Shown: positions 9,369-21,609 of the stretch, one piece after another
How positions within the stretch are numbered: the first letter of the stretch is position 1
How the letters are laid out: every line of letters starts with the position of its first letter
Assembly (NCBI RefSeq): GCF_036320965.1
Contig: NC_092241.1
Location: forward strand, 27,880,797-27,944,796
Length of the DNA: 64,000 nt
Direction: 5' to 3'
Source of the DNA: Panulirus ornatus
Taxonomy: Eukaryota; Arthropoda; Malacostraca; Decapoda; Palinuridae
The notes under the pieces: generated by a model
Database searches by the model: none
Seen by the model: the letters and a program-made list of their open reading frames with translations, nothing else
What the model was told of the DNA's origin: nothing
Program-made: the position numbers and the translations under genes

Positions 9369-12323
9369 CGCTCCCTCTCCACCTACCATTAAGAGTTCGC
9401 TGTGACCCGCATCAAGCTGTCCAAGTGTCTGAAGTTCTTCGTTCCATGTCAGTGGTCAAGCGAGCGTCCAGGTATTCCGTGTGTGTAGGTTTACCGGATT
9501 GGAACTCGACTACCTAATGAGAGCACCTGGAACCCTTGCTTAATTACCGGCAGGTCTTAATCCCTGGCATGTACCCCATGCTCCCCTAATGTCGGTACAA
9601 GTTATAATTCCTTCCGAATGAGTGAACCTGAATATGCAAGTCCCAAATGATATTCAGAAGCGTATTATCCGGTGTCCGCTGCGTAAGAAAGAGAATCAAA
9701 TGAAGAACATGTATCAATTTTTCATATCGTGACACATTTCACGAAGGAAACTGTATTAACAACACCGCCAGGTGAGGCCAGCACGCAAAACTTTAGAGTT
9801 GTACAGATGCGCAAAAAAGCCATGTGACACGGCTAAAGAAAACGATACCGAGCTCTGTCAGCCTGTCTTGTAATGACTCGTATATTACTCAACTGTCCAT
9901 ACATAACATACTTCATTACGTTGCGGACTGTAGATTCACAAGGTGTAAGCACGCCTAATGCAATGCTTCAGTCACATTCTCTTCTTGCTTCTCTCTGACA
10001 TCCAAAAACAAATCATCCCTTCATTTTCCTTGCACAACTCCTCCATGTCACCCAGATATCTGGGTACCCACCTTCCACCTGCCTTTAGTTCAAATTTAGT
10101 TTTCCTGAAGTATATCAATGTTGTTACTTGGCTCACCGTACTTTCAATGTTTTCTTCGGCTTCAATTTGACCATCTTCCCTTCTCTTGTAACATGTTCAG
10201 GTACGCTCCCTTCACCGCTCATGCACATGTATCCATACTTCATTTCCATCATGGTCGGGGTTGATTTTCATGAGGCAGCTATTGCCGTCTTGTGATCATG
10301 TCCAGTGCACCTGTATCATCATGACCGGGCACGAGGTCTTCATTAGCAGCGACGACAACAACGAGAAAATCTCTCATCAGGGGGATTTTGCTTCTGATCC
10401 CTCCACTGCCTCCTATATGTATCATTAAGACATGGAAGTCGCTACGAGAGGTGAAGGGTAACAAAAATATCAAGACGTCAGTGATCTACACATGAATCTG
10501 ATGCTTCCATTTCTCCACATGCAAGACACCACACCTGTAAAGTACTATTCTGCCGCTGTTTCAAGGTATGGTGGGAAAGGTCATGGGTGGGGACGTGGTG
10601 ATGGTAGTGAGGGTAAAGGTGATGGTGGTGCAGGGATGGTTTACTACTATCACATGAGTTTATGTGACGACTCACCTCAAATATACAGTTCCCGTTTCAT
10701 AAGAGTGCAATCCTCTACAGTCCATCATTACACAACCATTTCCACTATGCTCTCGCTTGCATCAGCATCACCTTCCCTACAGTGAATATCACAATCGTGC
10801 CAGCTGCATCACTACTATCACAACCACAACGCCCCATCACCAGCACGCCACCATCTCCAACCGGAACGAAACGAGACGAGGGCGAAATGCGGCCGCCTCT
10901 GGGTCGCACACGTAACGATAACAGATTCTCTTCCGTGTCTCACCAGTTCTACCAGCACTCCGGGAATGGGGCTGGATATGAATATCCTTTTATACAATAT
11001 TTGCTGTTATTGTGAGGGAAATCTATCAATGGAACACAAGCCGTCAATGTAGGTCGATTTTTTTTCTTTATTGTAATGATATCTAGGATTTCAGCTGTCG
11101 AAGTATACGTTGAGAGAGTGTTGCTATGATAGTGTGATTGCAGGTTGCATGACAAGGTTAGGCATAGGCAAGCATGGAGAGTATATGTCGGTACAATACA
11201 TCAACACTAGAGGGTGACAAGCGAGATAAGGGGAACCATTCTTATTGCCAATTCATTTAGTGATAAGCCAGAGAAGGGTCAGGGTACGTTCACATACAAG
11301 TGGTATGATTTATAGAATATGAAAGTACATTTAAACCAGTTCAACATTGGAGAAAGTATGGAAAGCTTGGGATAGAAAGAGAAGGCTGAGAAGTGAATGT
11401 GATACACGTGTGGTGAGATGAACCAGTTATTGAGCCCGCTGCCTTCATTCTGGATGGCTGACATTCATTTACTCTAAAGTGGAAGCAATGAGGATAACAT
11501 ACGCTATGCAAGCCTGCCACAGGATGTAATCCTCAGCGACTCACTTCAGGACACACTGCTAGCAGTGGTCGATCAATCCAGAGACGATTTCAATAGACGC
11601 GGCGTCAATAATGAAAGGGAACAAAACAACGAGGGTGAAAAATTGAGAAAACGAAACGATTGGCAGAAATAAAGACAACGCCGTGCATGAAAAGGAAGAA
11701 GAATAGGTGGTGGAAATTGATTGTGACAGCACTGAAGACAAGCTGAAATGCAAAATCAAGTGGAAATACACATGATATTGAGAGAGGGGAAAATGATATA
11801 GTGCTGCCCTTAAACGAAAAGCTTGAATACTCTGTACACGAAGAAGAAAACAATGAAATTTCAAACACAAAATGCAAAACATGAAGCCAAAATGAAGCTT
11901 GAAGGCCACCAGCACCATCCCTCCCAGGGAGAGACACTAACGTGAGGGGGGTCTGGACACGGTGGGCAGCTGTGTTTACCAGCTCGCTAACCCTTCAACT
12001 GACAGCACGCGTAATTATATTTATTTACCTGGCTACCGTCGCGCCTCGTAGTTCCACCATATGTGGCTGTACTTAACATCCTATTCTCCAGTTCATCTGC
12101 CTTCCCAGCTCGCTAGAACTCATTATGTATTATAATCACGGACATTTCTTTACCACTGTCATATGTTTACCACCCGTTAACAGTCACGAATAAACGTAGG
12201 AAGATTGAGCGAGAAACACCAATGCTATGATATCCTCCATTCATGGCGTCTGTTGGCTGATCATGTGGGTGATTATGCATAAATCTCCCTCCTTCTTCTC
12301 CCTAAACTACACTCTCATCCCTC
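9369..12323. other. Anonymous sequence
   Basis: About 3 kb without a supportable gene. It contains a GGT-rich stretch at about 10565-10640 and a purine-rich stretch at 11620-11720. The overlapping minus-strand ORFs of 110 and 119 codons near 11559-11937 are Phe/Ser/Leu-rich shadows of that purine bias. Confidence 0.5.
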
Positions 12324-13075
12324 CATCCACTTGAAGCTACGCTACACTCGGCAAACAGGTGGGATACTGTGGGTGTAATTACCCATGCTACACGCGCATT
12401 TAAGCAGCTAAATGATGCTACGTTACACTCTGGAAACATGTGGGAGGGAGATTTTGTCTCTACGTCCCAGAACGACACGGTCATTCCACCAGCTAAATTG
12501 AGGCCAAACAAAGTTACACACTTACACCATCCCCGAAGCGCATTTACCCTCAACAAACGTGGGAGATTCCTCGAGCAACGCACTCATTTCGCCAGCCATA
12601 AGACGCCACGCTGTGCTCAGTAATCATGAGGAAAACTTCATCTACAGGTCTTGGCACTACACACTCGCTACACACCTAGATGAAGGTACATCACCCTCAA
12701 GAGATATGTATCTACAGTTCTACGTGTTAAACATCTACTCCAGTGATGAAATGACGGTACGGTAGATTCAACAGAAGTACACATGGATGTTTCTAAAGTT
12801 CCACACTGCACATGTATTCTTCACTAGCTAAATAGCGCTACGCTACTCTCAACAAATATTTGCGAGGCGGTGTGTACAAATCCACTCGGAATGCACTCGC
12901 GTCACCAGCTGAATGTAGCTGCACCATGCTTTATAGACAGCTGGGTGACTCTGTTTACAGCTCCACACGTTAAAAACACACACTCCACCAACTAAATGAC
13001 TCCACGCTATGTTTAACAAACAAACTGGAGACAATATTTACATTTCCACGCGCTACACACACTATGCAGAAACGG
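12324..13075. repeat. Decayed ~82-bp tandem repeat, about 9 units
   Basis: A motif CCACCAGCTAAATGAYGCTA, then TACACTCAACAAACATGTGG, GAGAYTTTGTNTACA and TTCCACACGCTACACAC recurs. Recognisable unit starts are near 12324, 12402, 12487, 12590, 12738, 12822, 12903 and 12986, giving spacings of 78-85 bp (103 once). The units are strongly diverged, so the array is old. ORFs here derive from the repeat. Confidence 0.65.
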
Positions 13076-15194
13076 AAATGAATGATTACGTGCAAAGAAG
13101 AAATTACCTGAGAGAAAATAGGTTCACAGGAAAGAGGTAATGCGTAAGTAGACTTTTAGACCACGATGAAGCAGTGAGCTCTGTCTTAGAAGAAAATGGA
13201 CACGGACGAGTGGATTGTGCGTCTCGGACTTGACCATGACACCGTCAGCGACATCAAGACTATGACACTGTCAGTGACAATGTCCCACATACGAGGCTGA
13301 TGATATAAGTGGATCTTTTCGATTAATCAGAAATTATCGCAGAGAGAGGGAACAGCGACCACATGCCGGAGGCGCCTTCTCTAAATGGCTAGAAGCACTG
13401 GCATGCCGCAGGGCGCGGCTTGAGGGCCGCTGTTGTTTTTATTGCGAGTCAGAAGGACAAGATTTATACCTGAGTATCATATCGGATGATGCTAAGGTCA
13501 TGAAGGAGGCAAGGAATGACCAGGGTCGCATCAACTAAGATACTTAAAGTTTCAGGGCTGCTCTGATCCACGGCTGGTGAGGTTCACCCCAAACGAATGC
13601 AAAGGAATAGAAATGGAACACAACGAAGGAAGTCCTTAATATGATTATATGTTTACAAGTAACAAGGTACATGAATTTCTCAAGGAAAGGGACTTGGGTT
13701 TAGAATGTACCCAATCTATCGCCAGGATACGATGTTTGGGTAACTCTTAAAGGAACTAAACAATCTGCTGATTGATATCAAAGCCGTATTTAGTATCTGC
13801 ATTAAGAGTTATGTAATGCAGTTTACATCTCACATTAAATCCACCTTAGAATAATCTCTTCGAGTTACGTCATTTCACTGACAGAAACGAGGAAACAATT
13901 ATGGTACGTGAAAGAGGGGAAGTGGGTTACGGTTAGGGGTTAGCTGGAGGCTATGAAACTGACCGCTATGAGTAAGAAAAGAAAGAGAAGTTTGATCATA
14001 ACCGTCAACTTCGTAAATCGATGTATCAATGCTGACAGTAAACTGTTCTTTGAAAGATGCAAAACAAGAGTAACCAGAGGTCATAACAAGATTTAATATT
14101 AAGCAAACATTTTCGCTCTAAAAGATAGTAAATGTGCTTTTACAGTATCAGCGTTGTGCGTGACTGGAGTGAGTTAAACTGATGAAGCCGTAATTGAAAA
14201 CTATAAAGAAATCTAAAAAGTTGCAAGACGGTGAAGAAAATTCAAGATATGGCGGCCCTACGAGTGCACAACTCCTTCCACATACTGTGCTAATAGGTGT
14301 GATTACTGCTTCCTCTAACACTCGATGGCAATAGGGTTCCTAGCCTATGTCACAGTATGGAGCGCGAGCAAGTCGCACCGCTTTTGAAATGGCAGCATGT
14401 AATATAAGCTAGGATCGCCTTACAATGGAATCAAAAGGAAAGGAAAGGTGCTCCTGGCTTATGTAACCCTATAGAACAGAGAAGTATGGAAAAGTGTTTC
14501 TGGTTTTCGTGACTGGATGATAGTAAGCTACATTAATCCTGGCCCTAAACCAAATTGTAAAACCTTAACAAGAGGTAGTGATCTTGGCTTTGTCACTTGA
14601 GAAATTGCTATCAACGCACAGAGATGTTGTCTTAACACCACGGAACAACAAAACCACATATAGTTTTTATGACTCAAGAAACGCCATGTAATACCGAGGC
14701 AAGACACAATGCCCACCCTTATGTTACTAAACGACATAACGGAACATTAGCAAAGAATAGTACTTCTGTTTTTTGTCTCAATACGCAACTCTGGAAAGAA
14801 AAGTTGCTCCTGGCTACTTCCAACAACGAAAAACTGCAGCAACCTATGGACCATGGGATACTGGTGTAATATTCATTGCTCCTGGCTTCTGTCATAACAA
14901 GAAGCACTAGCACATGATCTTGAATATCACATGAATATTTTCCATTTGAATATGATTACTTTGCTATGCCACATGATATATTAATGTTGAAACGTTGCAA
15001 CGCTGCGGTGCAACATACTGGCGTACTAAAGCAACATAAAGACAACAAGTGCCACAGAATCATCATCTAATGCCAAACGTTGGCGCAACTGTGCCATATG
15101 ATCCATCGGTGTTCCATGATGACCATGAAGTACTCACTCCCTTTAAGACTGATTACAAGCGGGTTAGGGACAAAGGGGTGAGGGAACAGATGTT
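13076..15194. other. Anonymous sequence with recurrent TGCTCCTGGCT motif
   Basis: No gene recognised. TGCTCCTGGCT occurs near 14449, 14804 and 14878, with similar text near 14495, hinting at another very decayed repeat field at about 14430-14910. Confidence 0.4.
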
Positions 15195-15420
15195 TCAGAG
15201 AGCCATAAGTTGACTGCCAGGCAGGCAAGGCCACTATCACTGGCTGGAAGACAGGCAAGGGAAGCACATAGACTGAAAAGAGGGCAAGATGGCCTAACTA
15301 CCTACAAGGGAGGCAGTCAACCAGGCAGAAAGGATGAGAGGCAAGCTGGGAGGCTGGCAAGAGAACAAAGGAAAGAAAAATCGCTGACAGACAAGCAAGG
15401 CAAACAGAGGTTAGTACAGA
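15195..15420. repeat. Decayed AGGCAAG-type minisatellite
   Basis: GGCAGGCAAG, GACAGGCAAGG, GAGGCAAGCTGG, GGCTGGCAAGAG and GACAAGCAAGGC recur at short irregular spacing on the plus strand. The period is not resolved by eye. Confidence 0.45.
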
Positions 15421-17399
15421 TGCAAATGCTGGAAGGTCTGGACGATAGCTGCTAGAAATTAACCGATTTTTAGCCGATAGTCCCGGGTCATAAAGTGGGC
15501 AGTCGTGACCAACAAAAGTTGTTAAACGTTCTTGATTAGATGCCAGGTAGACAAGATCACATTCTTCTGCATCTCTCCTCATAACACAAGAGTTTTTATC
15601 ACCTTGCGAGTGAAATATACATGGAGGCTCCTGCAGGTGCAAATGGAGCAGCCTTTGCCTTGAGGCTCGTTAGCGGTTAGCTCCCTCCTGCTCCATACTT
15701 GAAGAAGTTACCCACTAAATACTCGTGTTCCGCTCCGCCGGCACTCGCTTCATCTCCCAGACCGAGGTATGACAGCCTTAAGAACCTCGCATCGTAAAAT
15801 GACTTAATGTTTGAGACAACACTGGGTGTCACAGGAGAGCAACACCAGAGTGGTTCGCGTGGTTGTTCATGTAATTTACCATATCGGTGTAAGGGAATGT
15901 GAAGGTGTTCCACAATTAATTCCACACTATTTCTTTGAACCAAGTCGGTTGTCGAAGTAACAGATCTTGAAGCCATAGTCAGTGTGAGATCAGGCATTAG
16001 TATGTGTTCTTTGGGAAACTTATGTGTGTTTTTCTTAGAACATTTTCATCATTCATGTTAAGAAAGAAAGTAATTTCTTTCATTTCGGACATGTGACTAT
16101 AGATGTTTACTGCACCGGGACTGTATCATATTACGGAAAACGCCAACATTTGCAAGCGAATACGAAATGCCTCCTCCTCCCTCATTAATAATCACCGTGG
16201 CATTGACTGCGGTGGAGGACACTACTAAAAGCACATCCACAACATCCGTGATAAACCTACACTCACCTCGCCCTCAAGAAATGCATCTAGACTCCATCCC
16301 AGACAAATGCATCTTTACTACACGTTCGCTACCACACCTTATGGGGTCAGGTCAAACACAGTACCATTCATTCGACGCCACTGACCTTTGACCGGAGGCG
16401 TAAGATTAAAACGGTGTTGAGCATGTTGTGATTGCGTTCGACTAAAGCGTTGGTCAAAAGCTAATAATGAAACTACTGGCGAGGTGACACTCTAGTCCAC
16501 TCCGCTACACCTTGAACTTCCCCACACTCTCCAACAACACTGGCACTGACGCGACCCTTACGGCCCAGGTATTATTTACTACACAATTCATTTTCTGTAA
16601 GCTCTCGATACCCCTTCATCAGACCAGGCATTGGCATATATTATTGTGGGAGCTATATACTTTATTCTAACAGAATCTTTCATATTTCATTATCACGGTG
16701 TAGGTCATACGTATCTTCACTAAACCTGGGTTAACTCCTAAATACTAGAAAGATGAAAGAATATAGGGCAAAACAGACATGTTTCCCTCCTAAATAAAGA
16801 TGGAGATAAGTATATATACAGTATAGGGTCATAAGATATATACAATAAGACTTCCATTACTGCTTAATTTGATGATTTAGATTGTTCAATTAAACACATT
16901 CTAAAAGAATGCAAAACTGTAGCAGTACAATTGGTTTCGATAGCTTTTGAATGGCATAACAACATCACCAAGTGAATTAAGAGTTTTTCTGAATCGGGAA
17001 TACGTATTACATCATTATAGAAAATGACTTCATAATATGTTCTTTTCAATAATGATTTACAATAAATGCAAACATGGCATAAACAGCTAGCAAAAGAAAG
17101 GAAAACAGTATGCGAAGAAATGTCCAACATGGCTGAGTCAAAACAAGCATATAAATTACAGGAGCTAATGAATATCAGTACTTATTGGCAAACATACATA
17201 TTGCTTTATGCTAGTCTAGTCTAATCGACTGCTATATGTATTGTTTTATGCGTATCTATCTTCTAGTAATTAATCTATTAAGAAGAGTCCGTCTTTTTAA
17301 CCTGAAATGAAAGAAAACGTATTAGTGTTTACATACTTTCCACCACACTTTTACTGAGCAAAGACCGGAACTGATATTTTTGTGAAACTGGTTTTGAAG
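15421..17399. other. Anonymous sequence
   Basis: No recognised gene. A 106-codon minus-strand ORF at 15677-15997 has mixed, protein-like composition but no domain that I recognise and no visible splice-site support. The left part of the CR1-like element at 17400 may extend leftwards undetected. Confidence 0.5.
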
Positions 17400-18075
17400 G
17401 TATGAAGAGTATTTGCATTAACACCGTTTAACAATAATTTGTAAACTACAATTCTATTTGGAAAGAACCTAATGCTACATCAGCATTGGACCATTTTCCT
17501 TTAAATTTCACACAGTTTGTTCCAATAGCTGTATTGCCTTATATTTCGAAGGAGTCTTCATGATATATATATATAATGTCAGAAATATTCGGAGCTTTTA
17601 AAGCTTGTTCCATGTCCCCTCAAATTCTACGCTTGTTGAGAGAGGAGAAGTGTCTTAAAAATGGAATTCATTTTGATACTTTTTCTTACTTGTTTTACCT
17701 TTTCTTCACTCTTTTTGTGGTTGAGAGATCAGAACTCAACAGAACATTCAAGATGTGATGTTACTAATGCGGTGAAAAGAGTCGAGACAGACCTTGGCGT
17801 TTTGTGGTCAATGTTCCCAGCTATAAAACCCATCATTTCGTTTGCTTTATTGCTGGATACTATGCACTTTTTGATATACTTCAGGTTTGTTACTGGCAAC
17901 GACTCCGAGATGGTTTTCCTCATTTTCTTTGGTCACCAGATTCCCGAGCATTTTATGGTCACGTTTTGTATTCTTGTGTCCAATGTACATAACTTTATGT
18001 CTGTCTATGTTGAATTTCAGTCGTTTTGTTCCTTTAATAAGATCTGTCGATTATTTGACAAATTTGTTCATTCTC
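17400..18075 (-). pseudogene. CR1-like LINE RT C-terminal remnant
   Basis: Minus-strand translations give KGTKRLKFNIDRHKVMYIGH (palm/thumb, near 18000), LGVVASN, then SNKANEMMGFIAGN and LFTALVTSHLECSVEF in a second frame (17729-17860), and NLRGHGTSFKSSEYF in a third near 17620. In order they match the C-terminal RT region of CR1-type LINEs (FN..K...MHIG, LGV, KAN.MLGFI, Y..LVRPHLEY, RRLRGD.I). Several frameshifts and stops make it a pseudogene. A (CA)n array truncates it upstream of the FADD region at 18090. The segment 17400-17560 is probably its 3' UTR. Confidence 0.7.
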
Positions 18076-18086
18076 GGATCTACCTT

Positions 18087-18089
<3 letters not shown>

Positions 18090-18131
<42 letters not shown>
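18090..18131. repeat. (CA)n microsatellite
   Basis: About 21 CA units at the 5' break of the CR1-like remnant. Confidence 0.97.
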
Positions 18132-18132
<1 letters not shown>

Positions 18133-18187
18133 TTCATGTGTGGCGGGGTGGCGACGAGAATGGATGAAGGCAGCAAGTATAAATACG

Positions 18188-18193
<6 letters not shown>

Positions 18194-18256
<63 letters not shown>
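18194..18256. repeat. (AT)n microsatellite
   Basis: About 31 AT units directly preceding the plus-strand RTE-like 3' tail. Confidence 0.97.
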
Positions 18257-18258
<2 letters not shown>

Positions 18259-18392
18259 GTGTATGTATATGTATGTATACGTCGAAATGTATAGGTATGT
18301 ATATGTGCGTGTGTGGGTTGGTCCATTCTTTCGTCTGTTTCCTTGCGCTAACTTGCTAACGCGGGAGACAGCGACAAAGTATAATCAAATGT
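18257..18392 (+). mobile_element. RTE-like LINE 3' UTR tail, plus orientation
   Basis: GGTTGGTCCATTCTTTCGTC, TGTTTCCTTGCGCTAACTTG and ACGCGGGAGACAGCGACAAA match, as reverse complement, the 3' UTR that ends the minus-strand copies at 53745-53810 and 23625-23690. Here it lies on the plus strand and ends in an A-rich segment, then (AT)n. Its orientation opposes that of the neighbouring ORF fragment at 18463. Confidence 0.75.
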
Positions 18393-18396
18393 AGTA

Positions 18397-18398
<2 letters not shown>

Positions 18399-18462
<64 letters not shown>
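18399..18462. repeat. (AT)n microsatellite
   Basis: About 32 AT units lying exactly between the plus-strand 3' UTR fragment and the minus-strand ORF fragment of the same LINE family. Confidence 0.97.
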
Positions 18463-18465
<3 letters not shown>

Positions 18466-18893
18466 CTGGTTCAGTCCGATGACAGTACGTCGTTCACTTT
18501 ATACCAAATCGCTCCAATTCACTTTATCTCGTGCACGCATTTCGCCCTCCTGCATGTTCATGCCCCGACCACTCAAAATATTTTGCATTCCATCCTTCTA
18601 TCTCCAGAGTGGTCATCCCTTTTCCCTTGATCCCTCTACTTCTGATACATATATCCTCTTTGTCAGACTCTCCTTATCCATTCTCTCCATAAGTCCAGAC
18701 CATTTCAACACACCCTCTTTAGCTCTCTCAACCACGCTCCTCTTATTACCACATTTCTCTCTTACCTTTTTAACACGTACTCGATCAAACCACATCACAT
18801 ATTGTCTTCAAACATTTTACTTCCAAAACATCTAACTTCCTCCACGTACTTTCATCTATAACTCAACCCTCATATCTATACAAAATGCAACAT
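18463..18893 (-). pseudogene. RTE-like LINE ORF C-terminal fragment (old copy)
   Basis: A minus-strand frame (18613-18798) contains CGNKRSVVERAKEGVLKW and ERMDKESLTKRIYVSEVEG, closely matching CGNKKSVVERAEEGVLKW and ERMSEERLTKRIYVSEVEG of the copies at 23.8-24.6 and 53.9-54.5 kb. It covers about the last 145 residues. It is more diverged than the other copies and truncated at both ends; its right end fades near 18893. Confidence 0.8.
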
Positions 18894-19083
18894 ATCTATG
18901 TGTTCAGGTTTGTCAACTGTCTCTTTATTATGAGTAAAAGAAATAGTTCAGATAAATGATTTACAGTCTCAGTACATCTAGAATAGTGCTCAAGTCTCAT
19001 AATTACATTTGATTCTACAAGCATAATGAGAGTGTCTCAGAATTATCCTTAGCCAATGAATAAGATGCTAAATGCATTTCTAA
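18894..19083. other. Anonymous sequence
   Basis: Nothing recognised; may be the body of the dispersed repeat whose end is at 19084-19166. Confidence 0.4.
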
Positions 19084-19166
19084 GTTGGTGGATATAGCAT
19101 GACATTGACGTTCTCAATGACCCTCGCGGTTGACAGGCCTTAAACCCAAGCTATCAACAACCAACC
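19084..19166. repeat. Dispersed repeat family E, copy 1
   Basis: GTTGGTGGAYRTAGC, TTGACG, TCAATGACCCTCGCGGTTGA and AGGCCTTAAACCC followed by AACAACCAACC match 30219-30300 (where GACCCTGGCAGTTGATAGGC precedes CTAAAGCCCAAACAACCAACC). The CCAA-rich end resembles a SINE or LINE tail. Similarity does not clearly extend upstream. Confidence 0.6.
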
Positions 19167-20259
19167 TTGCTATCATCCACACACAAGATCATGGTTGTAT
19201 TGGCAAAGTGTTTAGCACAAGGAAACTGACTCGAATATCGACCTGTTTTTCAAAACTATATGTCAAGTGTATTGTGGCTATTTGAGAATTACATAATCTC
19301 TCATTCAGTCCAGACTGTCGTGGCTTATTGGTAACAGTGTTAGCAACCATTTCGTCATATAATTTCGTTACAGACTGGTGAGAGAAAACAATAAGTGTGA
19401 AAGAATTGAGTATTAACAAGTGAGTGTAAGGATGTGAACGAGAATAAATTCAAAGCAATTCAGTGCTGGTAAACCTAGCTGAACCCATGACAAGCAAAAT
19501 ACCGTAGCATTACTCAGCAAAGTAAAATAAAAACTTTGCATAGCTAAACCCATGTTATCAAAGCACTAGCCCATCTTACATCAGCAAAGAATGGAATAGC
19601 ACATTACTATCCGACACAACACAGTTCAGCAGAACACACTGCAACCAGAATAGCACTGCTGAACACCACACAATACAGCTAGATACGTCTGACCACAGTG
19701 CACTTCAGCACAGGGAAAACATAACCAAGAGCAGTACAACGCAGCAGAGCATCTGCTTGTGTGTCTGCCTGTCAAGCAAAGTTATCAAGTAACGAGTAGC
19801 AGCACCAACCCGACTTTTCTTTATAATATCATCAGCTTGACATAGGTGTGGATGCCAGTCATGTGCAGCCTAGGACTGAATAATGGAAAGTTTCAGCTTG
19901 AAGTTCTCACTAAAGCGTAACTTACCAGTGGCAGCAGGATCACTCTTAATCTATTTAGTGAAACGTTGAGTTTTAAACATCTGGTCGAACTTCTTCATTA
20001 AGATCTCTACTAATCTCTGCTCTCGTCTCAGGTAGGTATGATGACAATGCTTCATCACAACAACAACAAACAAAAATAATTGACATTGTTTCTTTCTTGG
20101 ACTTTAGAAGGAAAAAAGACTTCATCTTATTCACTGTAGAACTATTGAATTTCAGCTCGAATCATGAAGGCAACCCAATCTTTAAAGACAACAAAAATAT
20201 TGTTAGGAAATTTCTATAAATTGTAAAACTAGTTTGCAGTTGTGTCTCCTTTCCCTCAG
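19167..20259. other. Anonymous sequence
   Basis: No recognised gene. CAGCA/CAACA-rich stretch at about 19600-19750. Confidence 0.5.
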
Positions 20260-20373
20260 TCGCCGCCCTTCAGCACCTTCCCTCCCTCCCTCTCTCCCTC
20301 CACCAGACTCCCACATCCTGTTGCCTCTGGACAGGATCTTTGCGTGGCGGTGTTCTCATGGCAGCCCCGTGCG
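20260..20373 (+). other. Candidate exon (splice-signal bounded), weak
   Basis: A pyrimidine-rich tract ending TTTCCCTCAG (to 20259) could be a 3' splice site, and GCG|GTAAGT at 20374 is a strong 5' splice site. The 114 bases between them (38 codons) are open in one frame and relatively G+C-rich. They also contain an ATG (20349) in acceptable context. No protein family is recognisable, and the CCCTCC content could explain the open frame. Confidence 0.2.
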
Positions 20374-20506
20374 GTAAGTCATTGCGGTTCTTTAAGCAGC
20401 AACGCCCAACATTTATCCATACGGCGGAACCAGGAGACATGAGGCGAGCCATTTGTCTCCATGGGAAGCCAATAATTTTTTTGGTGATATATTCTTTACA
20501 CCTCAG

Positions 20507-20508
<2 letters not shown>

Positions 20509-20574
<66 letters not shown>
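20509..20574. repeat. (GA)n microsatellite
   Basis: About 33 GA units. Confidence 0.97.
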
Positions 20575-20577
<3 letters not shown>

Positions 20578-20662
20578 TTCATAGATATTTCTAGAAGATA
20601 AACCGTCACCTGTGTATATGGCGAGTCTTGTCTGTGTCGCTCCAACTGCACGTTGCCAGTAC

Positions 20663-20664
<2 letters not shown>

Positions 20665-20705
<41 letters not shown>
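20665..20705. repeat. (GT)n microsatellite
   Basis: About 20 GT units. Confidence 0.97.
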
Positions 20706-20709
<4 letters not shown>

Positions 20710-20809
20710 GTGTGAGTCCTGCTCGCGTCCTGTTCTCTGCGTGCTCCCATTACCTGTGTAAAATGAGGTTTCCTTGTCATACACGCATCTCCATGTGTAA
20801 TCACTCATA

Positions 20810-20905
20810 TGTAATCACCTATTTGTACCGCATGGGAAGGGAGTTCTACATTCATAGGGCCACATCTGTTGAACTTTCTCTGCTATCATACAAGTACTTA
20901 AATGT
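20810..20905 (-). mobile_element. CR1-like LINE 3'-end fragment
   Basis: Carries the signature ATCACCTATTTGTACCGCAT, GGGAGTTCTACATTCATAGG and GAACTTTCTCTGCTATCATAC. The same signature is found in degraded form at 20964-21020 and on the other strand at 5646-5718. It is a separate 3' end next to the following copy in the same orientation. Confidence 0.6.
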
Positions 20906-20957
20906 AGTGAGAACTGCCTGTTGAATTACCTATTCTTTTACATATGATGTACGATAC

Positions 20958-21560
20958 GCTAATGAAGTTCCACACTCATGGGTCCCCAATCTTTTGAAGT
21001 TTCTCTGATATCATGCAGCTTTATAAACTTTATGCTGCCTACACTCACAATTTCATCATTCATTTCATTTATTTCATTCACTTCTCATACTAAAAAGAGC
21101 ACGTTGCATCTTTCCTAAGATGCATAGATGCTTAATTTCCAGTTAGAGCCTCTGGTTGTTTTGTCTTTACATCTTTCTAAGAAGTATTCATTGCTGATAT
21201 CATTAAGCAAGTTTAAGAGTTAAAGGTTGTGATCAAGCTATCCTCTCCTCTTCTTACTTCCCTTGTAGGGTAATCTTAGTTCTCTAACCTTCTGCAGTAA
21301 CTCAACTCTTAATTATGATGTCATCTTTGTTGCTATCCCCTGGAGCTTCCCAATTAGTTCTTTCTTCTTCATGAAGTGCGGTAACCCTACGTGATAAGCA
21401 GCGTCGAGCGCTGAACTAATATAAGATGTGAACAGCTTATTGAACATTTTCTTATCCATATACTTGAATGCTATTGAAATATTTGCCCAAAGACAACTGT
21501 CTCCTTTACTATTCTGGTAATGTGGGAATCTGCAGAAAGGCTAGGAATGAAATGGAATAT
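20958..21560 (-). pseudogene. CR1-like LINE RT C-terminus plus 3' UTR remnant
   Basis: One minus-strand frame, broken by stops, gives AFKYMDKKMFNKLFTSYISS (near 21460), KKKELIGKLQGIATKM, LQKVRELRLPYKGSKKRRG, then LLNLLNDISNEYFLERCKDK and TTRGSNWKL. These match in order the CR1 C-terminal pattern (K.MF..LF.SYVRP.LEY, LE.IQR.ATKM, RLPTL..RR.RGDLI, ..FF..R..TRG...KL). The remaining ~150 bp to 20958 carry the 3' UTR signature. At least four stops in this frame show decay. Confidence 0.7.
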
Positions 21561-21609
21561 TTACACTTGTGGAGCTTATATTATCATATAAGTTTATGAA
21601 CTTTTAAGT

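Noticed and set aside
11559..11937. Two overlapping minus-strand ORFs of 110-119 codons, hydrophobic, membrane-protein-like
   Set aside because: They occupy two frames of the same purine-rich DNA strand; Phe/Ser/Leu richness follows from the pyrimidine-rich complement.
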